From assembly GCA_964512105.1 (NCBI GenBank), contig CAZEGI010000012.1, forward strand, positions 1 to 35,631: DNA of 35,631 bases. The letters run 5' to 3'. Below, in pieces: positions 1 to 7,542 of this stretch; position 1 is the stretch's first letter, and every line of letters begins with the position of its first letter. The translations under genes and the position numbers were made by a program. This stretch comes from CAZEGI01 sp964512105 (GTDB taxonomy: Archaea; Altiarchaeota; Altiarchaeia; IMC4; CAZEGI01). The notes under the pieces were generated by a model, which was not told the origin of the DNA, did not search any database, and was given only the letters and a program-made list of their open reading frames with translations.

Positions 1-61
1 GTTCCCCCTCCCCACACCTCACCCCTTCCCAAAAAGCAGAGTATGACGCCATTTAACGATG

Positions 62-72
62 TTATTTTATAC
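62..72 (+). promoter_or_regulatory. TATA-like box upstream of the first surface gene
   Basis: A T/A-only stretch (tattttata) lies about 35 bp before the ATG at 106, a distance compatible with an archaeal TATA box and a very short leader. No clear Shine-Dalgarno sequence precedes the start. This rests on position and composition only. Confidence 0.35.
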
Positions 73-105
73 TGATGTTTATAGTGTAAATGATGGCATG
101 ACGTG

Positions 106-1479
106 ATGAAAGCATTAAACCTAATGGTATTTCTTGCAGTTCTATTATCATCGATAACGTCAGCAGAGTTCATCAGTTATGACTCTGAGCACCCCATAAC
201 TGCCTCCGGACAACAACTTGGTTACATAAAACCCTACAGAGAAAGCTCAATCCTCGGAACATACACATACCTCAAATGGAAACGCTCAGGATATCCAGAA
301 GGTAACACCTATCCTATTCCAATCTACGAAGAAGAAAACCTACCACTTCCATTTGGCTTGGCTAACGTTTACCTTAAGGTTGACATCAACTCCATAACCT
401 CATCTGGCGTAGACATAGAAATTGACACCAGCGAAATCATACCAAACACAACAGTCACAATTCCCGAGGTGACTATCCCTGACATCACCATCCCCGAAGT
501 CACAATACCCAAAATAACAGTTCCTCAAACAACCGTATTGAACATCGATGACTTAGAAAGCCAGTTGACATCGAAGATAAACAAGGCCCTGAATAGGGAC
601 TATCACGCTTCGCTCCACCTGTGGGGCAGCAGAGCAATGCAGGCAGATTACGACGTCAGCAAAGGTATAGAAGACCACGAAACCAAACTTGCAGAAAGCG
701 CAACAGACTCTTTGGTACCATTAATAGCAGCGAACATACCAGGTGCTCAACCCCTGGTAGAAGTTTACTGCAGGTCAAAAAGTACAATACCCTCCTCTAT
801 CAGAAATTCAATCACTGGCTACATGCTGAACATAGATACGTCAACCGACAGTGAACATCCATCTGACTCATCCTTAGCAAATAGTGCTGCTTTCACGATA
901 TATGTCGGTGGTCCAGCAGTGAACTCGCTTTCAGACCAGCTAAACCAATACTTGAAGCAGCAAAATCTTCCTCATTTCGAGAAAACGAACATGGGATGGG
1001 TTCTGTCTGGCAGACAGGAATACACAGATGGTGATGTTGGGATAATCGCTGCAATACCTGAGGAGCGACAGTGGGACTCAGACACACTTTCAAGCAGATG
1101 GAATAGCGATAAAATACGATATTATCGAGTTCTTATCGCGGGGATGGAGAAGGAAGGGACCGTTGCAGCAGGCAACTGGTACAACGACCAGCTCGATTTG
1201 GCAATAAATTACCTTTCAGTACTAAGCGACTCCACCTGCGGAACGCAGTCCAAAAACATCCTGAAATCGATAAACACGTTAGTAGAGAACTCAGACAGCA
1301 TGTACTCTGTTGCAGCACTGCTTCAGGGATGGACTCTCGCATCGCAGAATAGTGCTAAATCATCGGACTTCAGCAAGGCAGACTCGTTGGGATATGTGGT
1401 CATTGTGAAGAGAGATGGAAAAGCTTATAAGGTATTGGAGGAGTATAGTTTGGCGGGAGATAATGTAGGTGAGGTTTGA
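106..1479 (+). CDS. secreted S-layer-related surface protein with pentapeptide stalk
   Basis: About 457 aa. I prefer the ATG at 106 to the GTG at 103 immediately before it. A signal peptide (KALNLMVFLAVLLSSITSA) ends near residue 21. Residues ~117-143 form a five-residue repeat of the type (E/D/K)-(V/I)-T-(I/V)-P, likely an extended stalk. Later come IYVGGPAVN (~267) and VLIAGMEKEGTVAAGNW (~345). Both resemble the C-terminal region of the main S-layer protein at 13922-16597, which has VIVGGPAVN and LIVAGWTAADTVDAGN. Near the end is GYVVIVKRDGK, matching HYIVRKDGK there. This suggests a minor cell-surface protein sharing the S-layer C-terminal fold. It heads a run of three surface genes on one strand. 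Its exact role is unknown. The signal peptide and S-layer similarity are seen directly; function is inferred. Confidence 0.8.
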   Translation: MKALNLMVFLAVLLSSITSAEFISYDSEHPITASGQQLGYIKPYRESSILGTYTYLKWKRSGYPEGNTYPIPIYEEENLPLPFGLANVYLKVDINSITSSGVDIEIDTSEIIPNTTVTIPEVTIPDITIPEVTIPKITVPQTTVLNIDDLESQLTSKINKALNRDYHASLHLWGSRAMQADYDVSKGIEDHETKLAESATDSLVPLIAANIPGAQPLVEVYCRSKSTIPSSIRNSITGYMLNIDTSTDSEHPSDSSLANSAAFTIYVGGPAVNSLSDQLNQYLKQQNLPHFEKTNMGWVLSGRQEYTDGDVGIIAAIPEERQWDSDTLSSRWNSDKIRYYRVLIAGMEKEGTVAAGNWYNDQLDLAINYLSVLSDSTCGTQSKNILKSINTLVENSDSMYSVAALLQGWTLASQNSAKSSDFSKADSLGYVVIVKRDGKAYKVLEEYSLAGDNVGEV

Positions 1480-1480
1480 A

Positions 1481-1606
1481 ATGGGGGAGAAAAAGAAGAG
1501 AAGGTGGATGTGGATATTGCTGTTTACCATACTAGGTGCAATTTGGGGATTGATTGTTGGACTTCCATCTATCCTCGGTGAATGTAGAATTGGTATCAAG
1601 CAATAA
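1481..1606 (+). CDS. short ORF encoding the likely signal/anchor start of the next surface protein
   Basis: A 41-codon ORF starts one base after the previous stop. It reads MGEKKKRRWMW followed by a hydrophobic stretch (ILLFTILGAIWGLIVGL), so it is a basic N-terminus plus a signal peptide or anchor. The next surface protein has no signal peptide at its first ATG (1828). Its reading frame is open back to 1588, overlapping this ORF by 19 bases in the -1 frame. The simplest reading is that this ORF is the true N-terminus of that protein, separated by one indel or frameshift between 1588 and 1606. It could instead be a separate 41-aa membrane peptide. Confidence 0.5.
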   Translation: MGEKKKRRWMWILLFTILGAIWGLIVGLPSILGECRIGIKQ

Positions 1607-1827
1607 CCAATCAGATATGGTTAAATGTAGATAGTACACCAGACACGGATGGTGATGGGCTTTGTAATAGTGAAGACCCAGACGACGACAATGATGGTAC
1701 ACTAGATATATACGATTGTAATTCAACTGATCCGAACATAAAGGAGGGTTCGATTTCTGGTTCGCAGATATGTTGTGGTGGTCAGTGGCAGTGTGATAGT
1801 GGGCGGTCTTCGGAATGCTATGGAAAC
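1588..1827 (+). other. in-frame coding extension upstream of the annotated ATG at 1828
   Basis: Eighty codons are open in the same frame as the gene at 1828 and clearly code. They read DSTPDTDGDGLCNSEDPDDD, then KEGSISGSQICCGG and GRSSECYGNMTC. These match the second module of the same protein (KEGTISGTQICCNG, GRSSECYVSSLMTC at about 2215-2320). No ATG, GTG or TTG lies in this frame before 1828, so the real N-terminus must come from another frame, most likely the short ORF at 1481. Confidence 0.75.
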
Positions 1828-4365
1828 ATGACCTGTACAAATCATGCTGTTGCTAATTGTTCAGGTAAAGTTGCATTGACTAATTGTAATACTCCATGCA
1901 GATTATGTGGCTACGACAGTAAGTGTTCTTATACATATAACGATTTTATAGATGATGAGTGGTCACCCGGACTTTGTACTACGCAATCGGTATGCTACCA
2001 GGGTTCATGTGTGACAGACACCGATGATGATGGTTATCCAGATAGTGTGGATAAAGATGACGATGATGATGGGATTTGCGACTACGGATTGAGCGGTTCT
2101 AATGATACATGCAGCGGACGGGAGGAGTCCAGCAGCTGCGATACGAAAGCGGATTGTGATGGCGATGGAAGTTCAGATCAGTATGACTGCTGGGACACAG
2201 ACAACACGAAAAAGGAGGGGACAATATCTGGGACTCAGATATGCTGTAATGGGGCACTGAAGTGTACTCCTGGTAGGTCAAGTGAGTGCTATGTAAGTAG
2301 TCTAATGACCTGTACAAATCATGCTGAAAATTGTGCAGAATATGGTACTCAAATCAATTGTAATACTGCATGCAGAACATGTGGTTCTGATAGAAAGTGC
2401 TCAAATTATACCGCAAACGGTTATGATGACTTAACTTCTCCGGGCCTTTGTACTACACAATCCGTGTGCTGGAATGGTAACTGCACGTCAGACGAGGATG
2501 ATGATGGAATTCCGGATCTCCTTGATTTGACAGTTACTCTGAATTCGCCTGTGAATGATACTTGGGACACTGATGGGAACGTTACATTTAACTTTACTGT
2601 TACGAGCATGGTTTCTTCGGTATTCAACTGCTCGCTTCGCATTGATGGTATAGTGAACAAAACCACCAATGGAGTGAGCAACAACACCCCGACGGTGTTT
2701 GCTGTTAACAACATTAATGAGGGAAGTCATGTTTGGAACGTGAACTGTAGTGATAGCTCAGGGAATTGGGATGTTGACGTAAATAGGATTATTAAGGTAG
2801 ATGTTAGAGCACCTGGTTTAATGCTGTCCGCTCCTGGGAATAACACATGGTATAATTCGAATACGGTTATCTTTAATTTTACCACCGTTGATACCATAGA
2901 CAATAGCATGTTTTGTATGTTGTATGTGGATAATATGTCCTCTGGTAGTGGGTCTTATTCAAATGGTACAATGAGTTCGATTACCAAAAGCGGGGTTTCA
3001 GACGGTAACCATACGTGGTGGGTTAATTGCAGTGATGACGCAGGAAATTCTAATCGTAGTGAAACACGACTTGTTAAGGTAGACGCAATTGCACCCCAGA
3101 TAGTGTTAAATTTCCCTGCTAATAACAGTTGGGACACAGATGCGACAGTCGATTTCAACTTCACGGTTTCTGACAACATAGATTTGGACATAAACTGCAG
3201 CTTTTACCTGGATGGGCATGTAAATCAGACGTTAAATATTTCAAATTCGAGCACTACTGTGTTAACACGTGAAAATCTTTCTGAGGGGAACCATACATGG
3301 TACGCTGTATGCAGAGATGACGCAACGAATACAAGAACATCTGAAACGAGGATTATCAAGGTCGACACAATACCTCCGAACAGGGTAACGAATTTCAATA
3401 CCCTCCCCAATGATAATGGCAGTATAACACTGACTTGGAACCTGTCAAATTCGACTGATGTCTGGCTCTACCGGGTGTATACATCCAATAGCTGGGAATT
3501 TAATTACACTAATCCAACTAACATCAGCAATAGTGCTACTTCCTGGTTGGACAGCAATGCAAGTTCATACAGCACAAGATATTATAATATTCGTGCATTG
3601 GATTACGCAAGTAACCAAGAAAATAATACCCTGCGGGTAGGGAAGGTAGGGACAGAGCAACTCGCCTATGGCTGGCGTCTTATTTCAACTACACACACAG
3701 ATGCAGAAAGCATGGTAGGGAACATCTCGAACTGCACATCTTTGGCAAAGTATGTCAACTCAGAGAATTTGTCCGGGTTCCAAGTGCACAGAAAAAACAC
3801 ACCAGCGTTTAATTTCAACACAACGCCAAGCGAGGGGTATTACCTCTATTGTCAATCCAACAGAAGTTTCACAGCGATCGGGGGGGATGTTCCGAGCAGG
3901 GAGATAACACTGCATAACGGGTGGAACCTCATTGGGTGGGCGTCTGTTTTCAATACTACTGCACAGTGGCTGGTTGACAATATAACAAATGCCGTGGCAG
4001 TTGGACAATTTGTACAAAACACGACTAACTCGTTTGAGAAGCAAAACAAACTATTCAATCCTAAGGATTACGATATAACTGCATTGTCTACTGGAGGTTC
4101 AAACACATCAAGTGTTTTTGAAGTGCATGTTGATAACTCACCTTTAAACAATTTCACAATATCAGCAGGAAAAGGCTATTTTGTTTACGTCCTGGGTAAC
4201 TCGACGTGGTCTGTTGGTATCCCTATTAGTGTTAATGGAAACGTGTCAAAGGAAAATGAGATGACAACACCCTCTATGGGGGAAGACATATATCCCTCTT
4301 CCAGCGTTGTGAATATCCCACTGCATAACGGGTGGAATTTAATTTCCTTGCCAGTAAGCGTGTAG
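1828..4365 (+). CDS. large glycosylated-type surface protein: Asp/Cys-rich modules, Ig-like repeats, GWNLISLP tail
   Basis: The frame is open for 845 codons from this ATG, but coding starts upstream (see 1588-1827), so this start is almost certainly internal. In order it shows: two Cys-rich modules, each ending in TTQSVC followed by Asp-rich thrombospondin-3-like runs (DTDDDGYPDSVDKDDDDDG; DEDDDGIPD) that probably bind calcium; three Ig-like repeats of about 95 aa, each with a D-T/Y-x-x-x-V-x-F-N-F-T strand and an (E/D)GNHTW(Y/W)xxCxDDA segment; a fibronectin-III-like segment starting ITLTWNLSNSTDVWLYRVY; and three copies of a GW(N/R)LI motif, the last forming the extreme C-terminus (HNGWNLISLPVSV). 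N-x-S/T sequons are very dense, pointing to heavy N-glycosylation. It is followed one base later by the next surface gene. The organisation suggests an adhesin or cell-wall protein; the ligand is unknown. Confidence 0.8.
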   Translation: MTCTNHAVANCSGKVALTNCNTPCRLCGYDSKCSYTYNDFIDDEWSPGLCTTQSVCYQGSCVTDTDDDGYPDSVDKDDDDDGICDYGLSGSNDTCSGREESSSCDTKADCDGDGSSDQYDCWDTDNTKKEGTISGTQICCNGALKCTPGRSSECYVSSLMTCTNHAENCAEYGTQINCNTACRTCGSDRKCSNYTANGYDDLTSPGLCTTQSVCWNGNCTSDEDDDGIPDLLDLTVTLNSPVNDTWDTDGNVTFNFTVTSMVSSVFNCSLRIDGIVNKTTNGVSNNTPTVFAVNNINEGSHVWNVNCSDSSGNWDVDVNRIIKVDVRAPGLMLSAPGNNTWYNSNTVIFNFTTVDTIDNSMFCMLYVDNMSSGSGSYSNGTMSSITKSGVSDGNHTWWVNCSDDAGNSNRSETRLVKVDAIAPQIVLNFPANNSWDTDATVDFNFTVSDNIDLDINCSFYLDGHVNQTLNISNSSTTVLTRENLSEGNHTWYAVCRDDATNTRTSETRIIKVDTIPPNRVTNFNTLPNDNGSITLTWNLSNSTDVWLYRVYTSNSWEFNYTNPTNISNSATSWLDSNASSYSTRYYNIRALDYASNQENNTLRVGKVGTEQLAYGWRLISTTHTDAESMVGNISNCTSLAKYVNSENLSGFQVHRKNTPAFNFNTTPSEGYYLYCQSNRSFTAIGGDVPSREITLHNGWNLIGWASVFNTTAQWLVDNITNAVAVGQFVQNTTNSFEKQNKLFNPKDYDITALSTGGSNTSSVFEVHVDNSPLNNFTISAGKGYFVYVLGNSTWSVGIPISVNGNVSKENEMTTPSMGEDIYPSSSVVNIPLHNGWNLISLPVSV
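3908..4337 (+). repeat. 19-bp exact direct repeat coding for the LHNGWN motif
   Basis: The sequence cactgcataacgggtggaa occurs identically at 3908-3926 and 4319-4337. It encodes the LHNGWN part of two successive GWNLI units. Exact nucleotide identity inside diverged flanks suggests a recent internal duplication or gene conversion of this motif. Confidence 0.8.
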
Positions 4366-4366
4366 A

Positions 4367-5848
4367 ATGATTAACCAAAAAAACCTAATGTCTATTGGAT
4401 TTACATTGATAGTAATAGTACTGATTTTCTATAGCGGACCGACATCAGCCATAACATTGTTGATGAGTTCTGGTGGACCTTATCTTGTTGGAAGGATAAC
4501 GTCATTCACTGCTTCGATAAGCATAGACAACAGCGAAATAGTGCCTATAACTTCCGTAGCATTGATTATAACAAAGCCTGATGGTGGAACGATAAACTGC
4601 TCATTGCCTTACACCAATACCACAACACAGAATGTTTCGTGCACTGGAAACCAAAACATCACAGTGACTGCAATTCCGGAAAGCACCTGGCAGTATGGGT
4701 ACGGGTATGCATACAGCTATGGTTACATGTATGGTTATGCTTACGACAATGCTGCAAGTTATGCGTACTACTGGGATTACGGAACGCAGGGCTGGGGTGG
4801 CTATGGTTACGGTTACCTGTACGGTTATTCTTACGATTACCAATACGGCTATTACACCAATGGTTATGCTACTGCATTAGGCGGGGTTCCAACGCAGTTG
4901 AATTACAGTATTAGCTGGCGCATTCCATCCGATTACAATCCCGGAGTTTATTCGAGTAAGATTGTAGTATATGCGGAGAACTCTGTAACATTCAGTAGCA
5001 CTCAGAGTGATTTTACGGTAAGTCCATTGGGGCCAAGCCAACCATATCCGACATACGGGTATGTGAATTACACCGACCACACGCACCCTTCGAGCTTGTC
5101 AATAACGCTAACCAACCTCAACACAACAGACACACTCAACTTAGGTTCTCTGGGTTGCACATATGATAACGCTACTGGTTATTTCCAGATGGAGTTATCG
5201 AGCTTGGCTTCTGGTTATCTTAACGGCGATTATGTCAGCGTTGTTGTTAACGACAGCTTCGGAGTAATAAACAGCAAGACAGGTGTTGTTAACACGTCCG
5301 TAGACTCGCTGAACTTAGGGACGTTCATCCTCAATATTACTGTGTTCCCAGCGACCATCAACATAACTGAATTCATGCCAAATCCAGTTGGAGCAGACAA
5401 TGCTTCAATGCCGGCTGGCGAGTGGGTTGAGCTATACAATTCTGGCAATTCTAACGTTTCTCTGCAGGGATGGAAGCTAATGGGCAGTATGCTAAACATA
5501 ACTGCTAGCAACACCAACAGACAAAGCGTTATAATCCCTGCGAGGAGTTACATTGTTGTATACAGGAATGGTGATCCGAACTTTGAGTTGGACAATACTG
5601 CAGGTTATCTCGGGTTGAGGAATTCAACAGGATTTACAGTGGATAACATAGGGCCAGATAAGTACAATGCAAGCTACTTCAACAGCACTTGGACTGCGTT
5701 TCCGGAAGGTTTCTCAGTTGGCAGAAACGAGAGTGGTTCATGGAATGTTTTCAGCAGACCGACACCAGGAATGGCGAATTGGGCGTTGACTTCGAATATC
5801 ACATTGAGAGCGGGGTGGAACCTGATGAGTTTACCGTTGGCGATTTAA
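4367..5848 (+). CDS. secreted lamin-tail-domain protein with Tyr/Gly-rich region and GWNLMSLP tail
   Basis: 493 aa, starting one base after the previous stop. A signal peptide (hydrophobic core GFTLIVIVLIFY) ends near residue 28. An Ig-like region follows (YLVGRITSFTASISIDNSEI). Residues ~109-168 alternate Tyr with Gly/Ala/other residues, with 24 Tyr in about 60 residues. A second beta-rich region precedes a lamin-tail (LTD) domain at ~325-470, recognised from INITEFMPNP, GEWVELYNSG, LQGWKL and RPTPGMANW. The protein ends RAGWNLMSLPLAI, the same tail as its upstream neighbour. Sequons are frequent. LTD domains are common in secreted proteins; a structural or adhesive role is inferred. Together with the two genes before it, this looks like a surface-structure operon. 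Confidence 0.85.
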   Translation: MINQKNLMSIGFTLIVIVLIFYSGPTSAITLLMSSGGPYLVGRITSFTASISIDNSEIVPITSVALIITKPDGGTINCSLPYTNTTTQNVSCTGNQNITVTAIPESTWQYGYGYAYSYGYMYGYAYDNAASYAYYWDYGTQGWGGYGYGYLYGYSYDYQYGYYTNGYATALGGVPTQLNYSISWRIPSDYNPGVYSSKIVVYAENSVTFSSTQSDFTVSPLGPSQPYPTYGYVNYTDHTHPSSLSITLTNLNTTDTLNLGSLGCTYDNATGYFQMELSSLASGYLNGDYVSVVVNDSFGVINSKTGVVNTSVDSLNLGTFILNITVFPATINITEFMPNPVGADNASMPAGEWVELYNSGNSNVSLQGWKLMGSMLNITASNTNRQSVIIPARSYIVVYRNGDPNFELDNTAGYLGLRNSTGFTVDNIGPDKYNASYFNSTWTAFPEGFSVGRNESGSWNVFSRPTPGMANWALTSNITLRAGWNLMSLPLAI

Positions 5849-5857
5849 CTAAAATCA

Positions 5858-5891
5858 TTTAAATATTAATATTCCCTTACAAATATGTAAG
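5858..5891 (+). promoter_or_regulatory. TATA-like box and palindrome before the wHTH gene
   Basis: An A/T-only stretch (catttaaatattaat) is followed by CTTACA-aata-TGTAAG at 5876-5891, a perfect 6-bp inverted repeat ending two bases before the ATG at 5894. Its position between the TATA-like box and the start is typical of an operator for an autoregulating winged-helix protein, which the next gene encodes. Confidence 0.5.
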
Positions 5892-5893
5892 TA

Positions 5894-6793
5894 ATGGAGA
5901 TGAAAACCGTTAGTCTTCCATCTTATTGGGGTATACTATGTGTTTTGTACTATGCTCCAAACCGAGAGATTAGGGCTAGGACGGTTCTGAGTAAATTATT
6001 AGCTCGCTTCCAAATGGAGGGGTTACCTATCGATTGGAAGTTCCAAAAGCAACAGTTGGGTTCTTTTACCCCTAGGTTCTATGACCATGAACGATATTTA
6101 CTTGAAAACGATTTAATTGGTCGTGAGGACATATCCATGCCTAGGATGATTCAGAGTAGCTATACATTGACGGAAAAAGGGGAAAAGCTTTTCGAAGAGA
6201 AAATCTTACCATTTCTTAAGAGTAACAAATTCTTCGATGAGAAATGCATTGTAGCGCTAGCTGAAAAGTACAGTAAGAAGACGGCAACACAAGCTAAAAA
6301 TGATGAGCACAAACTCCTTATGTTGGATGACTGTGATAGGGCGGAGCTGAAAAAGAGATGTAAGGAAACTTTTAACAATCTGACCAAACTTTACAGCATC
6401 TACTCAGAGCAACCACCCGACGACTACAAGACATACGAACTAGCTGGGATGATACAGTACACATATTGCATACTCAATGTAATTATTACTGATTATCTAA
6501 ACGATGAACAAGACAACAAATTGATTTTAAACAATCTAGAGTACATGGGGTACTACTACGAAATCTACTTAGCCCAAAAATTCTTGGAACATGCAGATAA
6601 GATTACTCTCAAATTCAAAAAGAACGGAAAAATATCTGACGAGTGCTTCGATAAAATAAAGATGAAGTATGAGACTATTAGAGATATTGCAATACATTAT
6701 CTTATAGTGCCCTCTCTTGATTCAGAAAAATTCGATTTTAAAATCTTTTTCCCCGAGGGTGACCAAAAATTGTTACAAAATATCCTAGCATAA
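5894..6793 (+). CDS. winged-helix protein with HEPN-like C-terminal RX4H motif
   Basis: 299 aa. Residues ~10-105 look like a winged-helix domain (SYWGILCVLYYAP, ending in the wing-like YTLTEKGEKLFEE). A charged helical linker follows. Residues ~175-275 are all helical and contain ETIRDIAIHYLIV. R263-X4-H268 followed by Y269 matches the HEPN RNase active-site pattern, as in the RDILIHGY of the HepT protein at 10724-11059. The next ORF is a PIN-like protein overlapping this one. A DNA-binding regulator fused to a HEPN domain and paired with a PIN domain suggests a toxin-antitoxin or defence cassette. The winged-helix call is moderate; the HEPN call rests on one motif and helical context. A palindrome just before the start suggests autoregulation. 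Confidence 0.7.
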   Translation: MEMKTVSLPSYWGILCVLYYAPNREIRARTVLSKLLARFQMEGLPIDWKFQKQQLGSFTPRFYDHERYLLENDLIGREDISMPRMIQSSYTLTEKGEKLFEEKILPFLKSNKFFDEKCIVALAEKYSKKTATQAKNDEHKLLMLDDCDRAELKKRCKETFNNLTKLYSIYSEQPPDDYKTYELAGMIQYTYCILNVIITDYLNDEQDNKLILNNLEYMGYYYEIYLAQKFLEHADKITLKFKKNGKISDECFDKIKMKYETIRDIAIHYLIVPSLDSEKFDFKIFFPEGDQKLLQNILA

Positions 6794-7410
6794 ACTCCGT
6801 AGTAGTTGTTGACAATACTTCCTGCTTGAACTTCTGCAAGGATATTTCTCTTCCTGCATTAAATGTGAAACATACTCATAGGAATAAGAAGCAGATAGAA
6901 AGATTCTTTAAGTACGCTAAGAGTATTGGATGTCGTTGCATCTACTTCACACCAGTCGATAGAAGCGAAGAGAACCTCTTTAAAAATCGTGTCAACCAGA
7001 GAGTACAAGAATTCCTCATCGAAAACAAATTAGACGCTCTTGTAAAAATCCATTCAATGATGTTAAAAGTGCTCGAGCAAATTGAAGAACACGAGGGAGA
7101 ACTTGCAGATTATATTGAGGAACTCCCCCGCAAAGTTGATCATAAAACCTTAGAAGGCGTCAAAAAATTTTTCGAGAGAGTAAAGAAGCCCCTTGGTAAC
7201 AAACCAGACGGGACTCAAGTTAACCCCATCCCTGAAGAGGAGGATATGGTTGTATTATCTAGAGCAATCTCTCTAGACCAATACTCTGAGCGATTTATTC
7301 TCTCGGGTGATAGACACTTTACAGAATACTCAGAGGAGATAGTGAACGAGTACAACATCCATATAATCAACGAGAACAAACTGAGTGAATATTTATCCCC
7401 TATCTGCTAA
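6769..7410 (+). CDS. PIN-like nuclease domain protein, possible ATT start
   Basis: About 213 aa if started at ATT 6769. The first conventional start is TTG at 6826, but it would delete SVVVVDNTSCLN, a typical PIN first strand carrying the first catalytic Asp (codon at 6811). Later EEDMVVLSRA and LSGDRHF supply the other acidic positions in PIN order. The frame is open only from 6763, and ATT at 6769 is preceded by a Shine-Dalgarno-like gagggtga (6755-6762) with six bases between. Alternatives are a -1 frameshift from the upstream gene at the aaaaa run (6765-6769), or a sequence error. PIN domains are metal-dependent RNases and frequent toxins. The partner is the upstream wHTH/HEPN-like protein, overlapped by about 25 bp. 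Confidence 0.7.
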   Translation: MVTKYPSINSVVVVDNTSCLNFCKDISLPALNVKHTHRNKKQIERFFKYAKSIGCRCIYFTPVDRSEENLFKNRVNQRVQEFLIENKLDALVKIHSMMLKVLEQIEEHEGELADYIEELPRKVDHKTLEGVKKFFERVKKPLGNKPDGTQVNPIPEEEDMVVLSRAISLDQYSERFILSGDRHFTEYSEEIVNEYNIHIINENKLSEYLSPIC

Positions 7411-7438
7411 CTGTCTGATGCCAGTAACATTCATAGTT

Positions 7439-7454
7439 TAGTGCTCTAGCACTA
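7439..7454. promoter_or_regulatory. 16-bp palindrome TAGTGCT-ct-AGCACTA
   Basis: A perfect 7-bp inverted repeat with a 2-bp centre lies in the gap between the PIN-like gene and the AbrB-like gene. A 2-base centre favours a protein-binding operator over an RNA hairpin. It is immediately followed by a tataaaa sequence, so it may control the AbrB-like gene. Confidence 0.45.
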
Positions 7455-7463
7455 TAAAACAGG

Positions 7464-7481
7464 AAAAAGGGTTCCCTTTTT
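7464..7481 (+). terminator. terminator-like perfect palindrome ending in T-run
   Basis: AAAAAGGG-tt-CCCTTTTT is an 8-bp inverted repeat ending in five T bases, 53 bp after the PIN-like gene stops. It probably ends the wHTH/PIN transcript. Because it is symmetrical it could act on both strands. Confidence 0.45.
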
Positions 7482-7542
7482 GAACTATCTGATTTTTATA
7501 CTATCAGCACTAATAATTAACACTATTAGCACTACATTAACG

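Noticed and set aside
4691..4873. Tandem DNA repeat as a CRISPR-like or satellite array
   Set aside because: The repetition is codon-level (Tyr/Gly codons) within an open frame, with no fixed repeat-spacer structure.
7480..7542. Upstream TTG start adding a hydrophobic leader to the AbrB-like protein
   Set aside because: The start overlaps a terminator-like palindrome; AbrB-like proteins are cytosolic.
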